From positions 1-23,939 of the forward strand of contig JABUUJ010000002.1 in the NCBI GenBank assembly GCA_021443235.1: DNA of 23,939 nt, in the 5' to 3' direction. The position numbers and the translations under genes were made by a program. The stretch is from Muribaculaceae bacterium. GTDB taxonomy: Bacteria; Bacteroidota; Bacteroidia; Bacteroidales; Muribaculaceae. The notes beneath the pieces are model-generated. The model was given only the letters and a program-made list of their open reading frames with translations, ran no database searches and was not told where the DNA came from. Positions 15,200 to 22,675 of this stretch are shown piece by piece; within the stretch, counting starts at the first letter, position 1; each line of letters starts with the position of its first letter.

Positions 15200-15227
15200 A
15201 GGCGAGGCTCCTTGTGGAGTCTCGCCT
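15200..15227. terminator. Two-way terminator between the phosphodiesterase gene and the minus-strand gene
   Basis: AGGCGAG-G-CTC (15200-15210) pairs with GAG-T-CTCGCCT (15217-15227) around the loop CTTGTG, with one internal G/T wobble. On the minus strand the stem is followed by TTTTTCG, and on the plus strand by ATTTGTT. It ends both convergent genes. Confidence 0.85.
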
Positions 15228-15250
15228 ATTTGTTAGTTAGTATGAAGGGG

Positions 15251-16828
15251 TTACTTCACGATCTTGGCTACGGTCTTGCTGCCGTCGCTGTAGTTGGTAA
15301 CCACTACGTTGATGCCGGTGAAGGGCTCGTTGCTTACCTGTCCGTTGATGTTGACATACTGCACGCTTGAAACAGTCTTGGCGTTGATGTCGTTAACAGC
15401 GGTGGGAGTGATGATGATTTCCTGTCCCATGGGAGCGGGAGTAGTAACTACGGTGCCGTTGGGGCTGTCGGGAAGCTGGATGAGCTGCATATACTCCTTG
15501 CCGTTGTCGCACACATAGATATTGTTGGCATAGTCGAACGCGATGTCGTTGAAGCCACGTATGGCAGTGTTGATGCTGTATTTCTCGGTGAGCACGGGAG
15601 CGCCGTTCTCCTTAGCCACGGTGTAAACGCCCAGCACATTGGAGTTCTTGGGCATAGCAAGCATTGTGTAATCCTTGTTCCAAGCCACGCCACCGCCACG
15701 AGCAATAGTAGTGATGTCGCTGTAGTCTTCCTCCCAGTCGCCATCCTCGTTGATTGTGGCATGCTTGATAGAAGGCTGAGCCTCGGTGGGGGTACTGCGA
15801 TACTGTACATACCATATACCCTTTCCGTCGGCGTCATAGGCGATTGATACGCTTTGCGACGAGATGCTGTACTGGTAGGTGTAGGGGGTTACACGGTCCT
15901 CGCTGGCGGGAGCGGCCGAGATAGTCTTGTTTTTGCCCAGATTGTACTCGTAGCAAGTGTAGCTGCCAAAAGCGTAGTTCTGGCCATACTGGCAACCCAG
16001 GTTGGCAAACTTCAGGTCATCGCCCTCACCCCAAACGTCGAAAGCAGCCGAGGGAGCGGCAAGAAATTCCTGGTCGGCAGTATAAACATAACCTTCGCCA
16101 CCCTCGGTGTTGATGGTGCCGTCAAATACAGGGCTCCATGCGTTAAGGTCATCGGGATTAACCTCATAGATGGGGTTGTCGATAGTGTTGAGCACACCCA
16201 CAAAGATGCGTCCGTCCTTGGTGATGCGAACCTTCTTGGCGTGGAACGCGGTGCTTGCGGCGCCACCAACATATTTAAAATTGGTGAACTTCAGCGGGTT
16301 GTAGCCATATAATCCCTCAGCACTTTCTACGGGATTGCCTTGCGGGTCATACTCGTAGATACCTGCGCCCACATTCTTTCCTGCAAAATAGGTTGCGCCC
16401 ATATTAGCCTGAGTCTCGGTAACGAGCACGCGACCAAAGTGGGGGCTGTTGGGGTTGTTGTCAACTGCGAGGCCGTAGGGGCTCCAGAACTGGTGGGGTT
16501 GTCCCGAGCCAGTGTCGGTAAAGATTTCCTTAATCTCCTGGTTGGGAAGACCTTGCACAGTGATTTGGAAAGAATAGTTACCAGGTTGCAAGTCATCGAT
16601 GTCGACAGCCACCTCATGTGAGCCCTTGGTCTGTGAGCCTTCGGGGGCCTCAAAAGCCTTAACGAGAACGTCACCGTTCATAAGATTGATGAATACCTTG
16701 CTTGCGTCGGCATTAAGGGTGTAAGACACGTTCACGCCATCGGCCGATATGCCATAGGCGAAGGGGTTTTGTGCGCTCACAGCGATAGCGATAGCGCAAA
16801 AACCCGCAAAAAGTAAAGCTTTCTTCAT
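15251..16828 (-). CDS. Secreted propeller-like protein with T9SS-like sorting tail
   Basis: The 525-residue protein has a signal peptide (MKKALLFAGFCAIAIAVSAQ). Residues ~20-105 form a small beta domain with the look of a FlgD-like/Ig sheet (DIDDLQPGNYSFQITVQG). The middle ~110-450 has repeated blade-like stretches of SMP-30/NHL type: FWSPYGLAVDNNPNSPHFG, KKVRITKDGRIFVGVLN, VAWNKDYTMLAMPKNS and GFNDIAFDYANNIYVCDNG. The end, VQYVNINGQVSNEPFTGINV followed by DGSKTVAKIVK, is a typical T9SS-like sorting region. No catalytic motif is recognisable, so the function is unknown; surface binding is a reasonable guess. It has its own good promoter and shares a two-way terminator with the phosphodiesterase gene. 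Confidence 0.8.
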   Translation of the reverse strand: MKKALLFAGFCAIAIAVSAQNPFAYGISADGVNVSYTLNADASKVFINLMNGDVLVKAFEAPEGSQTKGSHEVAVDIDDLQPGNYSFQITVQGLPNQEIKEIFTDTGSGQPHQFWSPYGLAVDNNPNSPHFGRVLVTETQANMGATYFAGKNVGAGIYEYDPQGNPVESAEGLYGYNPLKFTNFKYVGGAASTAFHAKKVRITKDGRIFVGVLNTIDNPIYEVNPDDLNAWSPVFDGTINTEGGEGYVYTADQEFLAAPSAAFDVWGEGDDLKFANLGCQYGQNYAFGSYTCYEYNLGKNKTISAAPASEDRVTPYTYQYSISSQSVSIAYDADGKGIWYVQYRSTPTEAQPSIKHATINEDGDWEEDYSDITTIARGGGVAWNKDYTMLAMPKNSNVLGVYTVAKENGAPVLTEKYSINTAIRGFNDIAFDYANNIYVCDNGKEYMQLIQLPDSPNGTVVTTPAPMGQEIIITPTAVNDINAKTVSSVQYVNINGQVSNEPFTGINVVVTNYSDGSKTVAKIVK

Positions 16829-16892
16829 AGAAATGTTGATTTAAAAATTGGTTTATATTTTGGTTATCATTTATTAGTTAATAAACTACCCC

Positions 16893-16924
16893 CAAATTTA
16901 CACATAATATTTTAGGTGGCAAAA
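16893..16924 (-). promoter_or_regulatory. Promoter of the propeller-like protein gene (TTTTG, N19, TAAATTTG)
   Basis: On the minus strand TTTTG (16920-16924) and TAAATTTG (16893-16900) are separated by 19 bp, an excellent Bacteroidota promoter match. The leader to the ATG at 16828 is about 60 nt and AT-rich. Confidence 0.75.
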
Positions 16925-16960
16925 TTTTTGGGGAGAAATGTGATAGAGAAGGATTGAGAT

Positions 16961-17052
16961 AAGGACGTTGAAGAGGTGATAAGGTCGATAAGGTCACTAA
17001 GGAGATTAAGGTCGTTAAAGTCAAGGTCAATGTCAATGTCAATGTCAAAGTC
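16961..17052 (-). repeat. Mixed 9-bp and 6-bp tandem repeats downstream of the SRP RNA gene
   Basis: On the plus strand, 9-bp units AAGGACGTT, AAGGTCGAT, AAGGTCACT, AAGGAGATT and AAGGTCGTT (16961-17016, with one irregular stretch) pass into 6-bp units AAAGTC, AAGGTC, AATGTC x3 and AAAGTC (17017-17052). The 6-bp part is the reverse complement of the GACTTT/GACATT family at 4477-4506. The tract lies between the SRP RNA terminator and the next promoter; no gene is seen in it. Confidence 0.85.
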
Positions 17053-17072
17053 GAGGAGAGGGTATAAAAAAA

Positions 17073-17169
17073 GGGTAAGCGATCTACATCGCGCCGCTAC
17101 AACTCACTACCCTTGCTTCGGTCAAGACCTGGGGGATTCATGAGGAGCTGGCCGTGTAGGACTTACCCG
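17073..17169 (-). ncRNA. ffs: Signal recognition particle RNA (4.5S-like, small bacterial type)
   Basis: The RNA read on the minus strand is about 97 nt and folds into one long hairpin: 5' GGGUAAG pairs with 3' CUUACCC, CUACA with UGUAG, CAGCUC with GAGUUG, CUCAU with GUGAG, and CCC with GGG. The apex has the conserved SRP domain IV pattern: CCCCCAGG on the 5' side and AGCAAGGGUAG on the 3' side. These flank UCU-UGAC-CGA, a URRC-type tetraloop. A promoter ends 4-5 nt before the 5' end, and seven T residues (17066-17072) follow the 3' end. It binds Ffh to target membrane and secreted proteins. The assignment is from pattern recognition; a covariance search would settle it. Confidence 0.88.
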
Positions 17170-17173
17170 GGTG

Positions 17174-17203
17174 CAAAGGTACGATTTTTTTTGGACATGG
17201 CAA
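17174..17203 (-). promoter_or_regulatory. Promoter of the SRP RNA gene (TTG, N19, TACCTTTG)
   Basis: On the minus strand TTG (17201-17203) and TACCTTTG (17174-17181) are separated by 19 bp. Both elements match the Bacteroidota consensus, and the expected start site falls at the 5' side of the SRP stem. Confidence 0.8.
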
Positions 17204-17255
17204 GTGAAAAGGGGCAAAAAACGCAAATTTGCCCTTGTTTTTGGGTTGAGCGATG

Positions 17256-18176
17256 TCAGTTTTGGGGTGTTGGGGTGAGGTTGGCGTCGGTGGCAGGCTT
17301 GGTTTCCTGGGTGGATGCAGTTTTGTAGAAGGGGATGGTGTAGTAGATGTTGAAGGCAAAAGCGAGGCTGCCGCGGCGCGTGCCGTAGCCTGGGATAAAC
17401 CACGGTTGCCCTTGCGAGACGGTGTTCTCCTTGATAAGTCCGTGGAACTTGATTTGCCAGCCGAGGGAGATGGGTTTCCAAATCTTCACCCTCATTCCCG
17501 CCACGGCCTCATACCACAGCGCGCGTCCGTTTTGCGTGGTGATTTCGGTCTTTATAGTCTCGTCCCAGTAGCCGTTGTGGTGGTTAATGTCTTGAATCTG
17601 ATACTTAAACAGGCTGCCGCCCAGTCGCGCTCCGAGGAAGAACAGATAGTCGGGCTTATGCTTGAACAAGAAGTTATAGTTGGCGCCGATGCGCATATAT
17701 GGCGAGAGTTTGCCCACATAGGTGTAGTTGCCATCCTCGGGTGTGTTCTTGGCTCGTCCCAGTCCCACCTCAAGCACAGGTTGCAGTCGGTTCCACATAT
17801 TGAGGGTGAAATTGACGTCGGCGCTCATATAGTCCTGCCCGGCGATGGCAAGCACCATGTCGGCAAAGTTAAGGCCCACGGTGAAGTCGGTGAGCAGGGG
17901 ATATCGAGTGTAGGAGCGGCTTATCGAGTCCTTGCGAGCCTGCTCAAGCGCCTTGAGCGTGTCGCCAGTGAGAAACACCTCAAGCACCTTAGGGTCAACG
18001 TCTTTGCTGGGCGGCAGCACCTTGTTGGTTTTCGTCTTGACGGGTGTAATGAAGCGATGCTGCCTGGTTGTAGCCGCCGAGTCGGAAGCCACCGAGTCGG
18101 AAGCAACTGCTGCGTGTGCCCAGATGGGAGCCAAGAGAGCAAAGGCAATGAGAAAGAGGCGCATCACATGTTTCAT
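17256..18176 (-). CDS. DUF6048-like outer-membrane beta-barrel protein
   Basis: The 306-residue protein has a signal peptide (MKHVMRLFLIAFALLAPIWA), a Ser/Thr-rich linker, a charged helix (VLEVFLTGDTLKALEQARKD), and then alternating amphipathic strands of an outer-membrane barrel (LLTDFTVGLNFADMVLAIAG, MRIGANYNFLFKHKPDYLFF, LGWQIKFHGLIKEN). It ends in a low-complexity Thr/Pro tail. From memory this is the Bacteroidota DUF6048 family, commonly found next to DUF6452 as here. The start is 1 bp after the DUF6452 stop (TAG-A-ATG), so they are translationally coupled. A second ATG four codons in is possible. Function is unknown; an envelope role is implied by the context. Confidence 0.75.
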   Translation of the reverse strand: MKHVMRLFLIAFALLAPIWAHAAVASDSVASDSAATTRQHRFITPVKTKTNKVLPPSKDVDPKVLEVFLTGDTLKALEQARKDSISRSYTRYPLLTDFTVGLNFADMVLAIAGQDYMSADVNFTLNMWNRLQPVLEVGLGRAKNTPEDGNYTYVGKLSPYMRIGANYNFLFKHKPDYLFFLGARLGGSLFKYQIQDINHHNGYWDETIKTEITTQNGRALWYEAVAGMRVKIWKPISLGWQIKFHGLIKENTVSQGQPWFIPGYGTRRGSLAFAFNIYYTIPFYKTASTQETKPATDANLTPTPQN

Positions 18177-18177
18177 T

Positions 18178-18645
18178 CTACTGGAAATGTATTTTTATTG
18201 ACTCGGTGATTAGGTTTGTGACTTTGCGCTGCACCAGCTCGACCGAGTCGATGAGGTTGCGGGTTGTCTCAACCTTATCGATGTTGAATGCAAACATTGC
18301 CCCGCACTCGGCACTGGCAAAGTAAGGCACCGTGGTGTAGTGAAACGTGAGGGTGTCGCTCATCGTGTCGTCGTTGGTCACTGCCATCTCGATAATCCAC
18401 TGTGTGGAGGTAGTGGAGGCGCGCAGCGGCAAGTAGGTCTCGCTGAGCGACTTGCCCTTGACATAGGCGCTATCGTTAGGTGCGCCGATGCCTCGTGTGG
18501 TGACGTTGGAGAGCGTGATTTTCTTGCCGTCGCGATAGAAGCGTGCAAGGGGCAGTGCGTTGCCATTGTCATAGCAACTACTGTCGCCGCAAGCAGCCGC
18601 AAGCATTAGCAGCAAGGCGAGAGCTATCGAGAGCAGGTGCTTCAT
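18178..18645 (-). CDS. DUF6452-like lipoprotein
   Basis: The protein is about 155 residues with a lipoprotein signal (MKHLLSIALALLLMLAAAC, then GDSSC). The body is a beta-rich domain with the pattern LPLARFYRDGKKITLSNVTT and a later AECGAMFAFNIDKVETT. It matches my recollection of the Bacteroidota DUF6452 family. The ATG at 18645 overlaps the TGA of the glycosyltransferase gene by one base (TGATG); a GTG one codon earlier also exists. The tight junctions on both sides make it the middle of a DUF4199 - GT2 - DUF6452 - DUF6048 operon. Function is unknown. Confidence 0.72.
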   Translation of the reverse strand: MKHLLSIALALLLMLAAACGDSSCYDNGNALPLARFYRDGKKITLSNVTTRGIGAPNDSAYVKGKSLSETYLPLRASTTSTQWIIEMAVTNDDTMSDTLTFHYTTVPYFASAECGAMFAFNIDKVETTRNLIDSVELVQRKVTNLITESIKIHFQ

Positions 18646-19598
18646 CACTTCAGTTCCTCAGAGATTTCGTAATGGTTGCGTTCCTGCGAGTTGCGGATGA
18701 TGAGTTCGCCCAGGAATCCTGTGAGAAACAGCTGTGTGCCCAGAATCATCGCGGTGAGCGAGATGTAGAAGTAGGGCGAATTGGTCACGAGAGTGTAGGG
18801 GTTGCCTGCCCACATGTTGTAGAGTTTGAAGGCACCCACGCAAATCACGGCGATGAAGCCGAAGAGGAACATGAGGCTGCCCAGAAGGCCGAAGAAGTGC
18901 ATGGGTTTCACGCCAAACTTAGCCTGGAACCAGAGCGTGAGCAGGTCGAGGTAGCCGTTGACAAATCGGTCGAGGCCAAACTTCGACACGCCATACTTGC
19001 GAGCGCGGTGGTGCACCACTTTCTCGCCAATGCGAGTGAAGCCAGCGATTTTGGCCAGATAAGGCACATAGCGGTGCATGTCGCCATAAACCTCGATGTG
19101 CTTGATTACGTCATTGCGATAGGCCTTGAGGCCGCAGTTGAAGTCGTGCAGATTGTGAATGCCGCTCACGCGTCGCGCGGTGGCGTTGAAGAGCTTGGTG
19201 GGGATAGTCTTGGAGAGCGGGTCGTAGCGTTTTTTCTTCCATCCGCTCACGAGGTCATAGCCATCCTCCTTAATCATGCGGTAGAGCTCGGGAATCTCGT
19301 CGGGGCTATCTTGCAGGTCGGCGTCCATGGTGATGATCACGTCGCCCTGGGCACGCGCAAAGCCAGTGTTGAGGGCTGGGGACTTGCCATAGTTGCGGCG
19401 GAAGCACACCCCCTTGACGCAGGGATTGCCGGCATGCAGGCTTGTGATGACTTCCCATGAGTTGTCGGTGCTGCCATCGTTGATGAGAAGCACCTCATAG
19501 GAGAAGTTGTTTTCTTTCATCACGCGGTCGATCCAGGCGGTGAGCTCGGGGAGCGACTCGGCCTCATTAAAGAGAGGGACTACTACTGAAATATCCAT
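18645..19598 (-). CDS. Family 2 glycosyltransferase, membrane-anchored (polyprenyl-phosphate sugar transferase type)
   Basis: The 317-residue protein has an N-terminal GT-A domain: MDISVVVPLFNEAESLPEL, nucleotide-binding LLINDGSTDNSW (D41), and the metal-binding DxD as DAD 92-94 in ITMDADLQD. NCGLKAYRND lies at 154-163. Two C-terminal transmembrane segments follow (~235-257 and ~276-300), placing it in the inner membrane with a cytoplasmic catalytic domain. This is the layout of DPM/ArnC/GtrB-like enzymes that put a sugar on undecaprenyl phosphate. The donor sugar cannot be read from the sequence. It is 12 bp after the DUF4199 gene and overlaps the DUF6452 gene. Confidence 0.9.
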   Translation of the reverse strand: MDISVVVPLFNEAESLPELTAWIDRVMKENNFSYEVLLINDGSTDNSWEVITSLHAGNPCVKGVCFRRNYGKSPALNTGFARAQGDVIITMDADLQDSPDEIPELYRMIKEDGYDLVSGWKKKRYDPLSKTIPTKLFNATARRVSGIHNLHDFNCGLKAYRNDVIKHIEVYGDMHRYVPYLAKIAGFTRIGEKVVHHRARKYGVSKFGLDRFVNGYLDLLTLWFQAKFGVKPMHFFGLLGSLMFLFGFIAVICVGAFKLYNMWAGNPYTLVTNSPYFYISLTAMILGTQLFLTGFLGELIIRNSQERNHYEISEELK

Positions 19599-19610
19599 AT
19601 TTACAGGTTT

Positions 19611-20138
19611 TTAGTGTCTATAATAAGTGCGACTGGCAAGCATCGAGGTGACGATGCCCATGAGCATGCCCGAGATGTTGGTGTAAACAAACATTTGAAG
19701 CGAGAACTCCCATGCAGTGGGGATGAGATCGTTCTTGAGGGCATATTCAAGCGTCTCGGTCACCTCGGCGTCTTTGAGTTGCGGAATTTGCTTGTAGGTC
19801 TCAAGCACGGTCTCAAACTGGCCTGTGATGTATCCAGGCCTCACATACTCAAGGATGCCGTAGGTGGCGAGCAGCGTGAACACGGTGCCAAAGAAGATGG
19901 CGACTATGCCCAGGCGCCACAGGTCCCACATGCCGCACGTGCAGTCGCTCGCCACGAAGTAGCGGCGCTGTATCCTGTAGAGCAAGAAAGGCCCGGCAAG
20001 AAGGAGCGCTAATGCCAGCAAAGCCAGCGGCGGCACGACGTCGGTGTAGATTAACGAGACCGATATAGCTGTGGTATATAGCGCCATAGGCACCGCCATG
20101 TCCATCCCATGTTTTACTACATTGCCAGTTTCGTCCAT
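19611..20138 (-). CDS. DUF4199-like integral membrane protein
   Basis: The 175-residue protein has about four hydrophobic segments: ~13-33, ~34-54, ~74-97 and ~148-168 (MFVYTNISGMLMGIVTSMLA). A soluble acidic stretch separates the last two (VLETYKQIPQLKDAEVTETL). The N-terminus MDETGNVVKHGMDMAVPMAL and the overall layout match the DUF4199 family of Bacteroidota inner-membrane proteins, often just upstream of a GT2 glycosyltransferase as here. It heads a four-gene operon with a TACCTTTG box 24 bp upstream. Function is unknown. Confidence 0.8.
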   Translation of the reverse strand: MDETGNVVKHGMDMAVPMALYTTAISVSLIYTDVVPPLALLALALLLAGPFLLYRIQRRYFVASDCTCGMWDLWRLGIVAIFFGTVFTLLATYGILEYVRPGYITGQFETVLETYKQIPQLKDAEVTETLEYALKNDLIPTAWEFSLQMFVYTNISGMLMGIVTSMLASRTYYRH

Positions 20139-20161
20139 TTCTCAGGTTTTGTTTCAACCCA

Positions 20162-20169
20162 CAAAGGTA
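20162..20169 (-). promoter_or_regulatory. Candidate -7 box for the DUF4199 - GT2 - DUF6452 - DUF6048 operon
   Basis: On the minus strand this reads TACCTTTG, an exact consensus match 24 bp before the DUF4199 ATG. An AT-rich stretch with TTTTC lies near the expected -33 position. Confidence 0.6.
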
Positions 20170-20235
20170 CAAATTATTTTGGAATTGAGAAAATTTTGAT
20201 ATTGCCGTTTTTTCGGTGGGCGGTCAAGGGCAATG

Positions 20236-21393
20236 TCAAAAATGGACAATTGCCATGAGCTGGAGGTGGTGGTTGCGGTCGTAGCCGAGAGCAGTGGCGG
20301 CATGGTCGCGGTAGAAAGTAAGGCTGTAGGCTGCCTGCAGTCGCACATGGTCAAATGGGCGGAAGACGCATCCCAGCACCATGCGGTTGTAGTTGCACGA
20401 CGCAGTGTCGTTGACCTTGTCCTGATAGATCTCCCAGCGTGCCGAGGGCAGGAATTTGCCGAAGCGGTAGCCAGCAAGGATGTAGGCGCCAGCCTCGTCA
20501 ACCACCTGTGTGCCATCCACCTTTGACTTCATAAAGCCATACTCGGCACGCAGGTCAAGGCCGTTAGGATTGTCGTAGGACGCACCTACGACGCATCGCG
20601 ACATGGGGTTGTACTTGTTTTCGCCCGTGGGAGCAGTGACAGGAATGCCGCCGGCGAGGTTGCGCGAGGTGTATTCGCCCCAGTTGTAAGTACCCTTGAT
20701 AGTGAGGTGGTTAGTGGGCTGGATTGTGGCGCGCAGGTAGATATCTTTCGACTTGTTGGAGTCGTCTTTCATTGCGAGCGAGCCGTTACTCAACGCGATG
20801 TCGTAGTGGAGATACTTAAAGCCCTTGCCGCTGTCGATGAGGTCGCCCATGAGCATAATGCCCAGGTCAACGCCGTTGCTGCAGAAGTTGTACTCATAGG
20901 GGTTGCGGCAAGCGATGCGATAGACGATGTCGCTATAGTTAGGAGTCTCAAGGCTGGCAGGCGAGATGTCGTAGGTTTCCATGCCAAGTGGCGTAAAGAA
21001 TTGTCCCACTTGCACTTGGAAGGCATCGTGGGGTTTCCACGTTGCATGCGCCTCCATCACATCGAGGTTATACTGACCGTTGCCGTTAGTGGCTCCATCA
21101 ACACTGTTAAACGCCTCAATCTGGACATGATAGGCTATTTTGCTGCCGATGTTGCCGTCAAGGGCGAGTCGCAGTCGCTTGGCTTGGAACGAGGATGTGG
21201 AATTGAGGTCGTTGCTGGTGTAGCTCCAGCCCGTGTGCAAGAAGCCCGACAAGCGCGGCAAGTTTGCCACAATTTTCTCGACGGTCGACTGTTGGGGGGC
21301 GACCTCGGCAGCGTTCTCGGCCACAGGCGTTGCAGTCGCCTGAAGCGTCGCAGCCATCATTAGGGCCATCAAAGCATTGATAAAAATCCCCAT
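20236..21393 (-). CDS. OprP/OprO-like porin
   Basis: The 385-residue protein starts at the ATG at 21393, which gives a signal peptide (MGIFINALMALMMAATLQAT); the frame stays open further upstream only as an overlap with the amidohydrolase gene. A short helix (STVEKIVANLPRL) precedes a barrel with strong family features: LSGFLHTGWSYTSND, FQAKRLRLALDGNIGSKIAY, FQVQVGQFFTPLGMETYDIS and a C-terminal LQLMAIVHF ending in Phe. This matches the phosphate-selective porin O/P family (PF07396 type), though many members in Bacteroidota are general or of unknown specificity. It starts 19 bp after the amidohydrolase stop and is probably in the same operon. Confidence 0.85.
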   Translation of the reverse strand: MGIFINALMALMMAATLQATATPVAENAAEVAPQQSTVEKIVANLPRLSGFLHTGWSYTSNDLNSTSSFQAKRLRLALDGNIGSKIAYHVQIEAFNSVDGATNGNGQYNLDVMEAHATWKPHDAFQVQVGQFFTPLGMETYDISPASLETPNYSDIVYRIACRNPYEYNFCSNGVDLGIMLMGDLIDSGKGFKYLHYDIALSNGSLAMKDDSNKSKDIYLRATIQPTNHLTIKGTYNWGEYTSRNLAGGIPVTAPTGENKYNPMSRCVVGASYDNPNGLDLRAEYGFMKSKVDGTQVVDEAGAYILAGYRFGKFLPSARWEIYQDKVNDTASCNYNRMVLGCVFRPFDHVRLQAAYSLTFYRDHAATALGYDRNHHLQLMAIVHF

Positions 21394-21412
21394 TTTCAAA
21401 TAATTGGGAAGA

Positions 21413-22654
21413 TTATCGGTTGAGGATGTGATGCTTGAAGCGGGCGATGATTTCCTGCTCGCCGTCGACGTGGCCGTTGCGCATGATGAAACGTCCGTCG
21501 CACAGCACGCTGTGGATGCAGCTTGAGTCGGCCGAGTAGATCCAGTTTGAGACAAAATGGTGGCAAGGCACCATGCGCTCGTTGTTGGTGTCGATGAGAA
21601 CAGCATCGGCAAGGCGTCCTTCCTCCACGAATCCTGCGTTGAGGTCGAAGGCCTTGGCTCCGTTTTCGGTGGCCCAAGTGAACACGGTCTTCTTAGGCAG
21701 CACCTCGGGGCCAGAATTAGACTTGGCGAGCAGTGCGGCAAATTTCATTTCCTCCTGCATTGAGAGGTTGTTGTTAGACGAGCATCCGTCGGTGCCGATG
21801 GCAACTCTCACGCCGTGCTCAATCATAAGTCGGTCGCGGAAGTGTCCCGAGCCGAGCTTCATGTTGGAGCACGGGCAGTGCGCGACAGTTACGCCAGTGT
21901 CGGCAAGAATCTTAACGTCGTCGTCATCAACATGCACGACGTGGGCGGCGATGCAGTTTGGGCCGAGAACTCCCCACTCGTGGAGCAGTTTCACTGGCGA
22001 CATGCCGTGGGCAGCGATGCAGTCATTGACCTCCTGACGCGATTCGCTCAAGTGGAAGTGGAGCTTCACGCCATTGCTGCGAGCGACGTCGGCACAGCGA
22101 ATGAAGAGTTCCTTGCTCACGGTGTAGATGGCATGGGGGCAGATGGCGAGCTGTATGCGTCCGCCCGAGGGGTCGCTCCAGTTCTCAAGGAACTTGAAGT
22201 TGGCCTCAATTGCCTCCTTGGGCAGGAAATCCATCATCGTGAGACCGATAGCGGCGCGCATTCCCATCTCGTTGACCACGTCGATGGTGCGCTCAATGTC
22301 GAAATACATATCGTTGAAAAACACTGTGCCGGTCTTAATCATCTCAAGGCAAGCCAGATAGCTGCCTTGGGTATAGTCTTCGCTCTTGAGAGTTGCCTCG
22401 TAGGGCCAGATGTGGTCGTTGAGCCACTCTTGGAGAGGCATATCGTCGGCATATCCACGCAGCAGTGTCATGGCGGCGTGGTTGTGAGCGTTGTAGAAGG
22501 CAGGCAGGATGGCGAGCCCGGTGCAGTCGACTACTTCGTCGGCGGGAGTGTCGTCGGGCGCGTTGAGCATTGCAAATCGGTTGCCCTCGATGAGGATATT
22601 CTCGTTATTATATTTGCGCTGCACGTTTTTCAGCAGCAATCGGTTTTGTTTCAT
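21413..22654 (-). CDS. mtaD: MtaD-type amidohydrolase (5-methylthioadenosine/S-adenosylhomocysteine deaminase family)
   Basis: The 413-residue amidohydrolase has all metal and catalytic markers of the MtaD/SsnA/TrzN group: H57 and H59 in YNAHNHAAM, H201 and E204 in HFHLSESR, H238 in AAHVVH, and D289 in GTDGCSSNN. The phrase MTLLRGYADDMPLQEWL is characteristic of the MTA/SAH deaminase branch. Such enzymes deaminate adenosine-containing thioethers (SAH to S-inosylhomocysteine, MTA to methylthioinosine); guanine deaminase or another chlorohydrolase-like activity remains possible. It sits 21 bp after a SAHH-like gene and 19 bp before a porin gene. Confidence 0.88.
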   Translation of the reverse strand: MKQNRLLLKNVQRKYNNENILIEGNRFAMLNAPDDTPADEVVDCTGLAILPAFYNAHNHAAMTLLRGYADDMPLQEWLNDHIWPYEATLKSEDYTQGSYLACLEMIKTGTVFFNDMYFDIERTIDVVNEMGMRAAIGLTMMDFLPKEAIEANFKFLENWSDPSGGRIQLAICPHAIYTVSKELFIRCADVARSNGVKLHFHLSESRQEVNDCIAAHGMSPVKLLHEWGVLGPNCIAAHVVHVDDDDVKILADTGVTVAHCPCSNMKLGSGHFRDRLMIEHGVRVAIGTDGCSSNNNLSMQEEMKFAALLAKSNSGPEVLPKKTVFTWATENGAKAFDLNAGFVEEGRLADAVLIDTNNERMVPCHHFVSNWIYSADSSCIHSVLCDGRFIMRNGHVDGEQEIIARFKHHILNR

Positions 22655-22675
22655 AGGATATTATTTTTTAATGAG

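Noticed and set aside
17205..17236. GGGCAA/TTGCCC inverted repeat between the SRP RNA promoter and the DUF6048 stop, considered as a terminator.
   Set aside because: The stem is only 6 bp with the T-run inside the loop rather than after it, so it is too weak to list as a terminator.
21394..21741. Upstream extension of the porin frame by 116 codons.
   Set aside because: The extension lies within mtaD and lacks family similarity. The ATG at 21393 gives a good signal peptide and a normal porin length.
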